Of a DNA stretch of 64,000 nt, positions 44,052 to 53,672 are shown in pieces. Position 1 is the first letter of the stretch; each line of letters starts with the position of its first letter. A model generated the notes under the pieces. It saw only the letters and a list, made by a program, of their open reading frames with translations. It did no database searches and was not told where the DNA came from. Location of the stretch: the NCBI RefSeq assembly GCF_018918005.1, contig NZ_JAHLPR010000020.1, forward strand, positions 1 through 64,000, read 5' to 3'. Origin of the DNA: Paenibacillus sp. MSJ-34. Lineage in GTDB: Bacteria; Bacillota; Bacilli; Paenibacillales; Paenibacillaceae. The position numbers and the translations under genes are program-made.

Positions 44052-46487
44052 ATGGACTTGTTGGAACAATTTTTACCGGCGTTTCTGGAAGATGTCGTCG
44101 GGGATCGTTTCGGCCGTTATTCCAAATACATTATTCAAGATCGAGCCATACCCGATATCCGTGACGGCTTGAAGCCGGTCCAACGGCGCATATTATACGC
44201 GATGTACGATGCGGGCAATACGCCGGACAAGCCGTACCGCAAATCGGCGAAAACGGTCGGGGACGTGATGGGGAATTATCATCCGCACGGCGATTCGTCG
44301 ATTTACGAAGGCATGGTGCGCATGGCCCAGCCTTGGAAGATGGGGCATGTGCTCATCGACGGACACGGCAACTGGGGCTCGCAAGACGACGATCCGGCCG
44401 CGGCTATGCGGTACACCGAGGCGCGCTTATCGCCGATCGCGATGGAACTTCTGCGCGATATCGAGAAGCGAACGGTATTGTTTAAAGACAATTTCGATAA
44501 TACGACGAAAGAACCGGTAGTCCTGCCTTCCCGTTATCCGAACTTGTTGGTGAACGGGGTAAGCGGGATTTCGTCGGGTTTTGCGACCGAAATTCCGCCC
44601 CATAATTTACGCGAAGTCATCGATGCTTGCATCGCCGTTATGGATCGGGACAACATTACGCTCGAAGAACTGATGCAAATCGTGAAAGGCCCGGATTTTC
44701 CGACCGGCGGGCTCATTATGGGCGAGGAAGGAATTAGGGACGCTTATCAGACGGGTAAAGGCCGCATACATGTCCGTTCGAAGACGGAAATCGAAGAAAT
44801 GCGCGGCGGACGCAAACAAATTATCGTCACGGAAATTCCGTATCAAGTCGTCAAGTCGCGGCTCGTGACTGCGATCGAAAATATTCGGCTGGAGAAAAAA
44901 GTCGAAGGCATCGCCGAAGTGCGCGACGAAAGCGGCCGAGGCGGATTGCGAATCGTCATCGAGCTCAAAAAGGATGCGGATGCACAGGGCATATTGGCAT
45001 ATTTGTTGAAAAAGACGGATCTGCAAGTAAACTACAATTTCAACATGGTCGCTATCGTCAATAAAGCTCCGAGACAACTCGGCCTGAAGCAAATGCTCGA
45101 AGCGTATATCGAGCACCAGAAGGAAGTTGTCACGTACCGCACGAAGTACGATTTGGAAAAGGCGGAAGACCGGGCGCATGTGCTCGAAGGACTCGTCAAG
45201 GCGCTCAATCTGTTGGACGATATTATCGCGACGATTAAAGGCTCGAAAAACCGGCAGGACGCGCAAAATAATTTGATCGACAAGTTTCAATTTACGGAAC
45301 GCCAAGCGGACGCCATTCTGACGCTCCAATTATATCGTCTGACCAATTTGGAGATTACATCGCTCGAGAAAGAGCTTCATGATATTTCCAAGAAAATCGC
45401 GAATTACCGTTCGATTTTGGAGAATACCAAAAAGCTGCTCAAGGTCATCAAGGACGAATTGATTGAAATTCGCGAAAAATACGGCATTGATCGCCGTTCC
45501 TCCATCCAAAGCGAGGTGGAGGAATTGAAGGTGAATTTGGAGGTCATGGTTACGCCGGAAGACGTTCTCGTCACGTTGTCGAACGAAGGATATTTGAAAC
45601 GGACAAGCATGCTGTCGTTTACGCGTTCCGGCGGGGAGTTGGACAGTTCGGGCGTGAAGGAAGGCGACGTCGTCCGCTATTTGTTCGAAGTGAACACGAT
45701 CGACAATCTGCTCTTATTTACCCGGAAAGGCCAATACTTCTTGCTGCCGGTTCATCAAGTTCCGGAGTTTAAATGGAAGGACAACGGCACGGCTATCGTC
45801 AACGTTATCCCGATCGCGAAGGACGATCAAATCGTCGCTGTCATTCCGGTCAAAAATTTCGAAGAACCGAATCGATCGCTCGTGTTCGTAACGGGACGCG
45901 GCCAAGTGAAGCGTACGGAGCTGAAAGAATATTTCACCAGCCGTTCGATCGCGATCGCCGCCTGCAAGTTGGCCGAAGGAGACGAAGTGGTTGCCGTCCA
46001 TGAAAGCGACGGTACGAAAGACATTATGCTTGTGACGAAAGACGGAATGAGCATTCGCTTTCACGAATCGGAGGTCAATTCGATGGGACGCGTATCCGGC
46101 GGTGTGCGCGGCATCCAATTGAAGGACGGGGATCAAGTGGTGGCCGCCGAGTGGGTGGACGACGAAGGAGAATTGATCACGATATCCGAACTCGGCTTTG
46201 CCAAGCGTACGCTGTTGGTAGATTACCCGACCCAAGGCAGAGGCGGCAAAGGGATCATTACGTTCGAGTTTAAAGAGGGCAAGAGGGTTCGTCCGAATGG
46301 AACCCGCCTCGTAGGCGCATTCCATTGCAAAGAGCCGTATACGCTGACGGTGCTGACGAGCGGCGGTGCGGTGCATACGTTCTCGACGGAGCAGCCTCCG
46401 ATCGACGAGCGCAAATCGGTCGGCAAATCGGTCGTTTCGCTGGAGAAGAAGGAAACGATCGCTCATATTTGGCGCCGAAACGAATAA
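44052..46487 (+). CDS. parC: DNA topoisomerase IV subunit A
   Basis: Breakage-reunion subunit of topoisomerase IV, 811 residues. The N-terminal domain has [20 protein letters not shown] and [20 protein letters not shown], where Ser and Glu at the quinolone sites are the sensitive forms; the catalytic Tyr lies in [11 protein letters not shown]. The C-terminal part (about 490-800) is a beta-pinwheel. ATG 44052 is preferred over GTG 44049 by spacing from GGGGGGA. A terminator follows the stop. Confidence 0.95.
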   Translation: MDLLEQFLPAFLEDVVGDRFGRYSKYIIQDRAIPDIRDGLKPVQRRILYAMYDAGNTPDKPYRKSAKTVGDVMGNYHPHGDSSIYEGMVRMAQPWKMGHVLIDGHGNWGSQDDDPAAAMRYTEARLSPIAMELLRDIEKRTVLFKDNFDNTTKEPVVLPSRYPNLLVNGVSGISSGFATEIPPHNLREVIDACIAVMDRDNITLEELMQIVKGPDFPTGGLIMGEEGIRDAYQTGKGRIHVRSKTEIEEMRGGRKQIIVTEIPYQVVKSRLVTAIENIRLEKKVEGIAEVRDESGRGGLRIVIELKKDADAQGILAYLLKKTDLQVNYNFNMVAIVNKAPRQLGLKQMLEAYIEHQKEVVTYRTKYDLEKAEDRAHVLEGLVKALNLLDDIIATIKGSKNRQDAQNNLIDKFQFTERQADAILTLQLYRLTNLEITSLEKELHDISKKIANYRSILENTKKLLKVIKDELIEIREKYGIDRRSSIQSEVEELKVNLEVMVTPEDVLVTLSNEGYLKRTSMLSFTRSGGELDSSGVKEGDVVRYLFEVNTIDNLLLFTRKGQYFLLPVHQVPEFKWKDNGTAIVNVIPIAKDDQIVAVIPVKNFEEPNRSLVFVTGRGQVKRTELKEYFTSRSIAIAACKLAEGDEVVAVHESDGTKDIMLVTKDGMSIRFHESEVNSMGRVSGGVRGIQLKDGDQVVAAEWVDDEGELITISELGFAKRTLLVDYPTQGRGGKGIITFEFKEGKRVRPNGTRLVGAFHCKEPYTLTVLTSGGAVHTFSTEQPPIDERKSVGKSVVSLEKKETIAHIWRRNE

Positions 46488-46506
46488 AGTTTGCGGTGCA
46501 TGCGAA

Positions 46507-46555
46507 AAAGTCGATGCTGTTGGACGGTTCAACAGTATCGACTTTATTTCTTTTG
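46507..46555 (+). terminator. Intrinsic terminator after parC
   Basis: AAAGTCGAT with CTGTT pairs with AACAG and ATCGACTTT around GGACGGTTC, followed by ATTTCTTTT. It runs into the first family B repeat. Confidence 0.8.
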
Positions 46556-46740
46556 TCGAAATCCCCGTCGCTCAGAAATGTCGGTTCCTTGCGGTCAATG
46601 CGTTGTACTATTGCTTTTTTTCCCCCCTTTTGTCGAAATCCCATTCGTTCAGAAAGCTCAAAAAAACTAGTTGTCGAAATTCCCCTCGTTCAGAAAGCCC
46701 AAATAACTTTTTGTCCAATCCCCTTCGTTCAGAAAACCTC
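46551..46740. repeat. Family B palindromic repeats, locus 2
   Basis: Four direct copies of TTGTCGAAATCCCC(T/G)TCG(T/C)TCAGAAA-type units at 46551, 46628, 46671 and 46711, each followed by short linkers that repeat AAAACTAG. They match the units at 32761 and 32840. The remainder of the gap to 46975 is AT-rich with no supportable gene; a possible promoter for the next gene (TAAAAT at about 46926) lies in it. Confidence 0.78.
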
Positions 46741-46975
46741 AGAAAACTAGCTGTCGATAAACTCCGGAAAACCAGCATCGGTTCATAAAGAGCAAAAAAG
46801 TGGCTTTCGTTAGTGACGTAAGCTTGTATTTTTTCTTCCTAAGGGAAGCTTTTGAAATAGCAAGACGGTGACCATATTTTCCTAAAAAATAAAATTTGAA
46901 AGTTGAAATAGGAACATTTGTTTGGTAAAATAAAGGGGAACGTAAGTTCTAATTATTGTGCCGGGAGGGATTGTC

Positions 46976-47872
46976 ATGACCGAGTTGTTATCCTTTGAAG
47001 CGTTCTCAGCTTATTATGAGAAGGAAGAGACATGCGCGAAAGCATGGTACGACATGAGATGGCCGGACGGGTTCCGATGCCCCCGGTGTCAGCATCATGC
47101 CGCTTACGTCATTACGACCCGCAAACTCCCTCTCTATGAGTGCCAATCCTGCAAAGCGCAAACTTCGCTCATTGCCGGTACGGTCATGGAAGGCAGCCGC
47201 ACCTCGCTGCGCAAATGGTTTCAGGCGATTTATCTCCATGCTCGGCCGGAGGGCGTCAACGCGATACAATTATCCCGAATCATCGAGGTAACTTACAAAA
47301 CCGCTTGGCTCATCTGCCACAAGCTGCGGTATGCCATGTCCCAGACGGAATCGACGGAGCTGTTGTCCGGACTGGTTCGCATTTCGGAAGCGATCTATGC
47401 CTTGAGGATCACGCCCGGCTCGAATTGGCATAAACAAGCACAACCTCTGCTTATCGGCGCTTCGGAGGATGACAACGGGGTGATGGTGAAAATAAAAATC
47501 GAAAAACAGCGGAAAGAACCGATCAAAACTTGCTTTAAGCCTTTTCCGGTGGAGCATTTTATTGATCGTTATGTGGATCCGAAGGCGGCTGCCGGTGCGA
47601 TTGTGACGCGCCGCATCGGACGCGACAGGAACCTAACGTTAATACGGCTTGCAGGGGAAGTGGAAACGTGGCTTGCTTGCCGGTTCGGCGGCATTGGAAG
47701 CAAGCATCTGCAAGCTTATTTGAATCATTATTGTTACATGTTTAACCATAGTCAACCATCCCCGCTGAAATCGCTATTCAACAGCTGCGTTACTTCACGA
47801 ACGATTACTTATCCTGAGCTTGTCGGTCATATTGATAATTCCGGCCAGGTTGCTTATAAATTCGCCTCTTAA
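46976..47872 (+). CDS. IS1595-type transposase-derived protein, catalytic residues not evident
   Basis: A 298-residue protein. The N-terminal third matches the IS1595/ISXO2 transposase pattern: MRWPDGFRCPRCQHH and LYECQSCKAQTSLIAGTVME form a zinc ribbon (CPRC/CQSC), followed by LRKWFQAIYL and a helix-turn-helix-like VTYKTAWLICHKLR. The C-terminus keeps GGIGSKHLQAYLNHYCYMFN. The central DDE domain is altered: the place of a VEVDETYIGG-like motif reads VRISEAIYAL, and the expected TDG/TDE site reads IVTRRIG. No terminal inverted repeats tight to the gene were seen, but family B repeats flank it in opposite orientations. ATG 46976 follows GGGAGGGA. It is a dead or domesticated transposase. Confidence 0.75.
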   Translation: MTELLSFEAFSAYYEKEETCAKAWYDMRWPDGFRCPRCQHHAAYVITTRKLPLYECQSCKAQTSLIAGTVMEGSRTSLRKWFQAIYLHARPEGVNAIQLSRIIEVTYKTAWLICHKLRYAMSQTESTELLSGLVRISEAIYALRITPGSNWHKQAQPLLIGASEDDNGVMVKIKIEKQRKEPIKTCFKPFPVEHFIDRYVDPKAAAGAIVTRRIGRDRNLTLIRLAGEVETWLACRFGGIGSKHLQAYLNHYCYMFNHSQPSPLKSLFNSCVTSRTITYPELVGHIDNSGQVAYKFAS

Positions 47873-47986
47873 TGAAATAGCGCTAGTTTCGCTTGCTAAA
47901 TACGAGTACACATTTTTATCATAACAACTATTAGTGTTGAAAGCAGAATCGGCTCCGCGTTACACATAAGATTCATTTACATTCTA

Positions 47987-48056
47987 TCCTGACCGAGCGG
48001 GATATCAACAGAAAAGGGGGGGCCTGACTGAGCGGGATATCGACAGAAGGGCGGAA
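47987..48056. repeat. Family B repeats, locus 3 (inverted)
   Basis: Two copies in the opposite orientation to locus 2: CTGACCGAGCGGGATATCAA at about 47989 and CTGACTGAGCGGGATATCGA at about 48024, both continuing CAGAA. On the reverse strand these read TTCTGTCGATATCCCGCTCA, a diverged form of the family B unit. They lie 115-185 bases downstream of the transposase-derived gene. Confidence 0.65.
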
Positions 48057-48237
48057 AAAAGGAAAGGGAAGGGCGTAGAAAGGCCTGAAGTGAGCTGAAA
48101 AAGTTCGCCAAAGAGTTGAAAAAGAAAGAGCGGAAAAGAGCGACAAAGTGAAGAAAAGTTGGAAAGAAGCGAGAAGAAGCGAGAAAAGCGAAAGAAGTGA
48201 AAAGAAGCGAGCAAGTGAGGAGGAAAAGCATGAACAG
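48045..48237 (-). other. C/U-rich, G-poor 3' region of mgtE (possible Rho utilisation site)
   Basis: The plus strand is almost pure purine over about 190 bases, with loose repeats of AGAAGCGAGA. The mgtE transcript, read on the minus strand, would therefore be C- and U-rich and poor in G just after its stop, as in Rho-binding regions. No intrinsic terminator for mgtE is visible. The Phe/Leu/Ser-rich frames here have no ribosome binding site and are treated as artefacts of composition. Confidence 0.4.
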
Positions 48238-48278
48238 GGGCCGGCCGAAGCGGGGCTAACGGCAACGCCGACCCGAAT

Positions 48279-49637
48279 TTACAGCAGCCGGGAAATAAAC
48301 AAGGAAGCGATGCTGAAATAAACCGTTAACGAGAAGACGTCGTTCAACGTTGTAATTAAAGGCCCGGAAGCGACGGCCGGGTCCACTTTGAACAAATATA
48401 GCAGCAGCGGAATCAACGTCCCGGCCAACGTGCCGATAATAAGCGTCGCCAACAGCGTGCTGCCGACGACCAAACCGAGAACCGGATCGCCTTGCCAAAC
48501 GATTGCGATCATCGTAATTAAGATGCCGCATACCGCGCCAATAATGACGCCGACGCCCAATTCGCGCAGCAGCAGGCGCATCACGCTTCTGCGGTTAATC
48601 TCGTTGGACATGAGCCCGCGTACGACGACAACGAGCGATTGCGTGCCGGTATTGCCTGTCATCCCCGAAATCATCGGCATGAAATAAGTGAGCGCCACGA
48701 CTTTCGTGAGCGTTTCTTCGAAGCCGCTCAAGATGCTGCCGGTTAGGACTCCCAGTCCTAATAGCAATACGAGCCAAGGCAAACGGCGCGCGGCAGCGGT
48801 CAATGTACTCGTACTCCAATCGATCGTTTTGCCCGATGCGGACAGTTTGGCGATATCTTCGTTGGCTTCTTCGATAATGACATCCACGATGTCGTCAACG
48901 GTTACGATGCCGATCAAGCGGCTCTGTTCATCGATGACAGGGACGGAAATGAAGTCATACTGCTCTATGACGCGCGCCACTTGCTCCTGATCCATATCGA
49001 CCGGCACGGAGATGACGCGAGTATACATAATATCTTCCACTTTATCGAATAATTCGGCCAGCAATAGATCGCGGTATGAAACGACGCCGACCAGCCGTTT
49101 GTTATCGTCAAGGACGTACAGATAGTAAATGTTCTCGGCGATATCGGCAAATGATTTCAATTTGTCAACCGCTTCTCTCACGGTGTAAGTTTGACGGATC
49201 CAAACGTAACGGTTCGTCATGATTCCTCCCGCGGTTTCGGGAGGGTAACGCAGCAAATCTTTAATATGATTGGATTCTTCGGCTTGCATGGAGGATAAAA
49301 ATTGCTCGATCTTATCGACCGACAATTGATGAAGCAAATCGGCCAAATCGTCATTTTCCATCAAATCCATAATATTGGATGATTGCTGAACTCCAAGTTT
49401 ATGTAGTATATCGATTTGCATGGGTGGATGAAGCTCTTGAATGAGATTGGCGATTTGTTTCGGTTGAAGCATACCAAGAAATTTGAGCCGATGCTTTTCC
49501 GGCAAATTCGAATAAAGCTGCCCGATATCGTAAGGCTGCAATTCATCGATGATTTGTTGTATCTCGTCGCGCTTATGCTCTTTTATATTTTGGATAACCA
49601 ACAGCATGATTTCTTCTTCCGACATCGTATGTACCAT
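48279..49637 (-). CDS. mgtE: Magnesium transporter MgtE
   Basis: Mg2+ channel/transporter of 452 residues. Cytoplasmic MgtE_N superhelical domain (about 1-135), two CBS domains (about 140-260; MTNRYVWIRQTYTVREAVDK and PVIDEQSRLIGIVTVDDI), a connecting helix, and five membrane segments (about 285-450) with the pore motif MPMISGMTGNTGTQSLVVVV. Cytoplasmic Mg2+ closes the pore through the N and CBS domains in studied homologues. No M-box leader is seen in the 170 bases before the start. It diverges from the MarR gene. Confidence 0.95.
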   Translation of the reverse strand: MVHTMSEEEIMLLVIQNIKEHKRDEIQQIIDELQPYDIGQLYSNLPEKHRLKFLGMLQPKQIANLIQELHPPMQIDILHKLGVQQSSNIMDLMENDDLADLLHQLSVDKIEQFLSSMQAEESNHIKDLLRYPPETAGGIMTNRYVWIRQTYTVREAVDKLKSFADIAENIYYLYVLDDNKRLVGVVSYRDLLLAELFDKVEDIMYTRVISVPVDMDQEQVARVIEQYDFISVPVIDEQSRLIGIVTVDDIVDVIIEEANEDIAKLSASGKTIDWSTSTLTAAARRLPWLVLLLGLGVLTGSILSGFEETLTKVVALTYFMPMISGMTGNTGTQSLVVVVRGLMSNEINRRSVMRLLLRELGVGVIIGAVCGILITMIAIVWQGDPVLGLVVGSTLLATLIIGTLAGTLIPLLLYLFKVDPAVASGPLITTLNDVFSLTVYFSIASLFISRLL

Positions 49638-49758
49638 CTTTACGCACCATCCTTACGGCAATGTTTATAGCCCATTTCCATTTTTCCCTCCAAGTTCAAG
49701 AATCATCCGACGCCGATTTCCTTTTCTTTCAAGCAAAAATGTGGTAAACTAGATATAG

Positions 49759-49771
49759 TTAATTGGATTAA
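49759..49771 (+). promoter_or_regulatory. Candidate MarR operator and promoter region
   Basis: TTAAT-TGG-ATTAA forms a dyad immediately behind TATAGT (49754-49759), a likely -10 box of the MarR gene. The position fits autorepression. Confidence 0.4.
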
Positions 49772-49809
49772 ACATTTACTACATTAACGAATTTTGGAGG
49801 AATAAGTCG

Positions 49810-50217
49810 ATGCAAACCGATGAATTTGTAAAACTTTGGGCCAAGCTGTCGAAGGACTATAAAATTCATCTGGAACAACGGTTGGCGCCCTCGTTAACGG
49901 AAGCGCAGCTCGACGTTTTGGAAGTGATCGATCAGCATGGCAAGATGAAGCCTTCGGATTTAATGCCTTTCCTGGAAACATCGCCGCCCGCCATTACGAC
50001 TTTGTTGGATCGGATGGAAAAAGGGGGGCTGATTACGCGCGTTCGGACGGAAGAGGACCGCAGGGCGATTTGGGTGGAACTGACGGAGAAAGGGAAAGAA
50101 GAAATGCGCCGGGGAATGAAGGTTCGCGACGAATATGTTTCATCCGTCTTGAGCCGCATTTCGGCGCATAATCAACAACTGTTCATCTATTTGCTAGGCA
50201 AAATTACGAGCGCTTAA
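49810..50217 (+). CDS. MarR-family transcriptional regulator
   Basis: A 135-residue winged helix-turn-helix regulator: KPSDLMPFLETSPPAITTLL is the recognition region and RVRTEEDRRAIWVELTEKGK the wing. Flanking helices (N-terminal 25 and C-terminal 35 residues) form the dimer. GGAGGAATAAG precedes the ATG, and a TTAAT-TGG-ATTAA dyad overlaps the promoter. The stop codon overlaps that of the convergent capA-like gene (shared TTAA). Target unknown; mgtE is divergent. Confidence 0.88.
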   Translation: MQTDEFVKLWAKLSKDYKIHLEQRLAPSLTEAQLDVLEVIDQHGKMKPSDLMPFLETSPPAITTLLDRMEKGGLITRVRTEEDRRAIWVELTEKGKEEMRRGMKVRDEYVSSVLSRISAHNQQLFIYLLGKITSA

Positions 50218-51536
50218 TCGACGGCCGGGGGAGAAGCTTGTACCCGAACCGTTTCGTTCATCGATTCCAAGTGGGCGGTCAACGCTTGCAATTTCTCTTT
50301 CAGCCGTTTGTAGTCGGCTTCGCGGAGCAACGGATTGTTGCGATGCTCGATCGTCTGCTGCACCGGCAAAATGCGATATTGCCGTTTGGCCCGCGGGCCG
50401 GAGATATGGACCCAGGTTGGGATGGCGCTTGCGTCGTGTAACTCTACGGTTCCTTCCGGAAAATGCTTTTTGATATGTACGGAAAAAATAATGCCGTAAT
50501 CGGTATACTCGTCTTTCATATTCGATAGGAAATTACCCATGGAGTAGACAATATATCCGGTTCGTTTGGATCCGTCTTCGTTCGTTACTTCGACTTTTTC
50601 GTATGGTTGTACGACATGCGCATGAGCCCCGAGAATGATGTCGGCTCCCGCTTGAATGCATTCGCGCGCCAATTCCATTTGCTGTTTGTTGGGCTTTCGC
50701 TGATATTCGGTTCCGAAATGGAGCGCGATCGTTACGACATCGGCTCCGGCCTCGCGCAATCCGGCAATATCCGCCATCATTTTCGGTTTGTCGATCAGAG
50801 AGATCAGATAAGGCTTGTCTTCCGGGACCTTAATTCCGTTCGTTCCATATGTATAGGCCAGAATCCCCATTTTGATATCGTTTTTCGTCACGATCGTCCA
50901 TTGTTCCGCTTCTTCGGCGCTTGCCGCCGTTCCTTTCGTCACAAGCCCTTGCTCCTTAAGCCGATCCAATGTGCGAATCACTCCGATTTCTTTGCGGTCC
51001 ATCGCATGGTTGTTTGCCGTCGTTACGATCGTAAAACCCGCGTATTTCAATGCTGCCGCCAATTCGGGCGGAGCGTTGAACATCGGGTAGCCGCTATAGC
51101 CCAAATCCTCGCCGCCCAGCGGCGCCTCCAGATTGGCCAGCACCCAATCCCCTTCTTCCAAAATCGGCTTCACATGCGTAAAAAAATTGTTGAAATTATA
51201 CGTCTTTGTCTTCGCGTCGTAAGAAGCCGGCAATTGCGGCATGTGCATCATAATATCGCCGACGGCGAGCAATGCCGCTTCCGTTGTGTAAGAAGGGATT
51301 ACGGTTTCGGGGCCCTCCTGGGTTTGATCAAGCCACGGGTCGGAAGTTTCCGCCGGAGCGCCGAAATCGGACGGACTCGATGTTTCCTCATCCGGTAGGG
51401 AGATTGGCGCCGCGGTATGTACCGATGAAATCGGCTGGCAACCGGACAGTACCAATGCGAAACAGAGGAAAACGATCGCGTTCGCCAGACGGATTGTACG
51501 AAAGGGGCGGAGTATCCGATTATTCAAACGCATCAC
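50214..51536 (-). CDS. CapA-family lipoprotein (PGA_cap metallophosphatase fold)
   Basis: A 440-residue lipoprotein with signal peptide and lipobox LVLSGC (Cys about 33). The body is a CapA/PGA_cap domain of the calcineurin-like phosphatase fold with metal-site motifs GDIMMHMP, NLEAPLGG, TANNHAMDR and LGAHAHVVQ. Such proteins serve poly-gamma-glutamate synthesis or other envelope processes; no capB/capC genes are nearby, so the capsule role is not supported. It is the third gene of an overlapping set with the RluA and methyltransferase genes (17-base overlap with RluA). Confidence 0.85.
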   Translation of the reverse strand: MMRLNNRILRPFRTIRLANAIVFLCFALVLSGCQPISSVHTAAPISLPDEETSSPSDFGAPAETSDPWLDQTQEGPETVIPSYTTEAALLAVGDIMMHMPQLPASYDAKTKTYNFNNFFTHVKPILEEGDWVLANLEAPLGGEDLGYSGYPMFNAPPELAAALKYAGFTIVTTANNHAMDRKEIGVIRTLDRLKEQGLVTKGTAASAEEAEQWTIVTKNDIKMGILAYTYGTNGIKVPEDKPYLISLIDKPKMMADIAGLREAGADVVTIALHFGTEYQRKPNKQQMELARECIQAGADIILGAHAHVVQPYEKVEVTNEDGSKRTGYIVYSMGNFLSNMKDEYTDYGIIFSVHIKKHFPEGTVELHDASAIPTWVHISGPRAKRQYRILPVQQTIEHRNNPLLREADYKRLKEKLQALTAHLESMNETVRVQASPPAVD

Positions 51537-52233
51537 CCCACAAATTCCAAGGGTAAGCGTCGGGCGGAACCGACCGGAACATTACCCGCTCTTTCGTGAT
51601 CGGGTGAGGGAATCCGATGGACGCCGACCATAAGGCGATTTGCTGGCCGGGTGCGTTCAGGCGCGCGCCATATTTCTGATCGCCGACAAGCGGGCATCCG
51701 ATCGCATTCATCTGAACGCGGATTTGATGCGGACGCCCCGTGTGAAGCCGGATGCGGACGAGGCTCAGCTTGTCGCGCGCGGCGACGGTCGAGTACTCGA
51801 GCACCGCCTTTTTCGCTCCGTCCGCGCGTTCGTCGACGATCGAGACGGTATTCGTTCTCGCGTCTTTGCGCAAATAATGAACGAGCTCTTCGGCAGGCTT
51901 GGACGGCGTGCCGTGCACAACCGCATAATATTCCTTGTCGAATGAGCGGCTGCGAACCGCCTCGGACAAGCGGGAAGCGGCTTTCGACGTTTTGGCGAAC
52001 ACCATCGCTCCGCCGACGGGCCTGTCCAGACGGTGCACTAAACCGAGATAGACGTTTCCCGGTTTGTTGTATCTCGTTTTTAAATCCGCCCGCAAAATCG
52101 TCAACATATCCGGATCGCCGCTGGCATCTTCCTGGGAAGGGATGTTGACCGGTTTCTCCACGACGAGGACATGGTTGTCTTCAAATAAGACGGCGATATT
52201 CGGGTATTCCGGTGCATGATTCGATTGCATCAT
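51520..52233 (-). CDS. RluA-family RNA pseudouridine synthase
   Basis: About 237 residues. The catalytic Asp is in LVHRLDRPVGGAMVFAKTSK, and EKPVNIPSQ and HTGRPHQIRVQMNAIGCPLVGD are the other family blocks. No S4 domain precedes it, so it is of the short type. It modifies rRNA or tRNA; the site cannot be told. The start is placed at ATG 52233; the frame stays open further upstream into the methyltransferase gene. It is cotranscribed between the methyltransferase and the CapA-like gene. Confidence 0.88.
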   Translation of the reverse strand: MMQSNHAPEYPNIAVLFEDNHVLVVEKPVNIPSQEDASGDPDMLTILRADLKTRYNKPGNVYLGLVHRLDRPVGGAMVFAKTSKAASRLSEAVRSRSFDKEYYAVVHGTPSKPAEELVHYLRKDARTNTVSIVDERADGAKKAVLEYSTVAARDKLSLVRIRLHTGRPHQIRVQMNAIGCPLVGDQKYGARLNAPGQQIALWSASIGFPHPITKERVMFRSVPPDAYPWNLWGDAFE

Positions 52234-52235
52234 AA

Positions 52236-53105
52236 TTACGAGGATGCCTCCCACCGGCCTAATATGCCGCAAGGCAGGACGAGCCCGGAATGGGTAATCG
52301 GAAGGCCGATTTCGCCCGAAGTAATGTTTCCGCCGAACTTGCGCTTCATCGTCATGCTGAGCAAATTATGCAGCACGGCCGGCGACAATCCGGTCGTATA
52401 CGAATTGACGAGCACAAATAACGGGTTGTCCGACATAATCGATAAGCAAAATTCAAGAAACGGATACAGATTGGTTTCCAGTTTCCACATTTCGCCGCCC
52501 GGTCCTCTTCCGTAAGAGGGCGGATCCATTATGATTGCGTCGTATTGATTGCCGCGCCGTTGTTCGCGTTGTACGAATTTGAACACGTCATCCGTAATAA
52601 ATCGGACCGGCCGGTCGCTCAAACCCGACAAATGCAAGTTTTCCTTCGCCCACTGCACCATGCCTTTGGCCGCATCGACGTGGCATACTTCCGCGCCCGC
52701 ATATGCGCAAGCCACCGTAGCTCCGCCCGTATACGCGAATAAATTCAATACTTTAATCGGCCGCTGCGCCGATCGAATTTTGTCGATCATCCAGCTCCAG
52801 TTGACGGCTTGTTCGGGAAACAAACCCGTATGCTTGAAGCTTGTCGGTTTAATGTGGAAGGACAGTTCGCCGTATGCGACGGTCCAGCGATCGGGGACTT
52901 GTTTTTTCATTTCCCAATGCCCGCCGCCGGACGAACTGCGGTGATAGTGGCCGTGCACGTCTTTCCAACGTTTCGTTTCCTGCGCGAGCGGCCAAATGAT
53001 TTGCGGATCCGGCCTGCGCAGCACGACGTCGCCCCAGCGCTCCAGCTTCTCGCCGCCGCCGGTGTCGATGAGTTCATAATCTTGCCAATCTTTTGCCACG
53101 TACAT
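52236..53105 (-). CDS. Class I SAM-dependent methyltransferase (RlmI/RlmK-like)
   Basis: About 289 residues. Motif I is LNLFAYTGGATVACAYAGA, with the acidic residue of strand 2 in VCHVDAAKGM; motif IV is IIMDPPSYGRGPGG. These are typical of the rRNA methyltransferases related to RlmI and the RlmL C-terminal part. The N-terminal 100 residues (YELIDTGGGEKLERWGDVVL) resemble a PUA-like or beta-rich adaptor. ATG 53105 follows AAGGATGG at 8-9 bases; earlier ATGs at 53147 and 53156 are possible. The RluA gene follows within 3 bases, so both probably act on RNA. Confidence 0.85.
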   Translation of the reverse strand: MYVAKDWQDYELIDTGGGEKLERWGDVVLRRPDPQIIWPLAQETKRWKDVHGHYHRSSSGGGHWEMKKQVPDRWTVAYGELSFHIKPTSFKHTGLFPEQAVNWSWMIDKIRSAQRPIKVLNLFAYTGGATVACAYAGAEVCHVDAAKGMVQWAKENLHLSGLSDRPVRFITDDVFKFVQREQRRGNQYDAIIMDPPSYGRGPGGEMWKLETNLYPFLEFCLSIMSDNPLFVLVNSYTTGLSPAVLHNLLSMTMKRKFGGNITSGEIGLPITHSGLVLPCGILGRWEASS

Positions 53106-53211
53106 GTAGATACCATCCTTGTCACGTAGATTTGATTCGTTTATCATATTGGACACTAACCTACATTATAGCCAATGGCATAGGACGAAGGCAATGATTG
53201 GCTGTGATCGG

Positions 53212-53538
53212 TCAAATAACGGTTTCGTCGTTTTGTTTAATCATGTTCATCATTAAATCGATGGTGTATTTGCGCTTATCCTGATCCATCGTGTTTAGCA
53301 GCCGAATGATTTCATTCGCTTCGCCGGCATCAGGCCGGCTGGATACGCCGCTTACGATATAATCGAGCGAAACGTCGTAGAATGCGGCTAATTTCAGCAA
53401 TGTTTCATAGACGGGCTGCCGATTGTTAATTTCGTAATGGCTGTAGGCCGAACGGGTAATTCCGATCGTGCGCGCCACTTCTTCTTGTGAAATGTTCCTG
53501 TTCATCCGAAGCTGTCTCAAACGATCACCCATGGTCAT
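53212..53538 (-). CDS. XRE-family helix-turn-helix regulator
   Basis: About 108 residues: an N-terminal XRE DNA-binding domain (RLRQLRMNRNISQEEVARTI, GITRSAYSHYEINNRQP) like SinR/SlrR or phage repressors, and a short C-terminal helical part (NEIIRLLNTMDQDKRKYTID) that probably dimerises. ATG 53538 has GGAG at 9 bases; ATG 53544 is 3 bases from it. It lies alone between the methyltransferase and signal peptidase genes. Target unknown. Confidence 0.85.
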   Translation of the reverse strand: MTMGDRLRQLRMNRNISQEEVARTIGITRSAYSHYEINNRQPVYETLLKLAAFYDVSLDYIVSGVSSRPDAGEANEIIRLLNTMDQDKRKYTIDLMMNMIKQNDETVI

Positions 53539-53672
53539 TGTCATATACTCCTTCTATCAAAGATTGCCGCAAGCGGAAGTTGCACAATGAAGCCTTTCCC
53601 TTTTAATAGTAATTTATGATACAAATTGTATCATGTTAAGCTTGTACATTGCATTTGCGTCGAAATTTGCAT

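Noticed and set aside
47977-48265. Phe/Leu/Ser-rich frames downstream of mgtE
   Set aside because: Hydrophobic composition follows from the pyrimidine-rich strand; no ribosome binding site.
49638-49809. M-box magnesium riboswitch before mgtE
   Set aside because: The gap shared with the MarR gene is too short and lacks the conserved stems.
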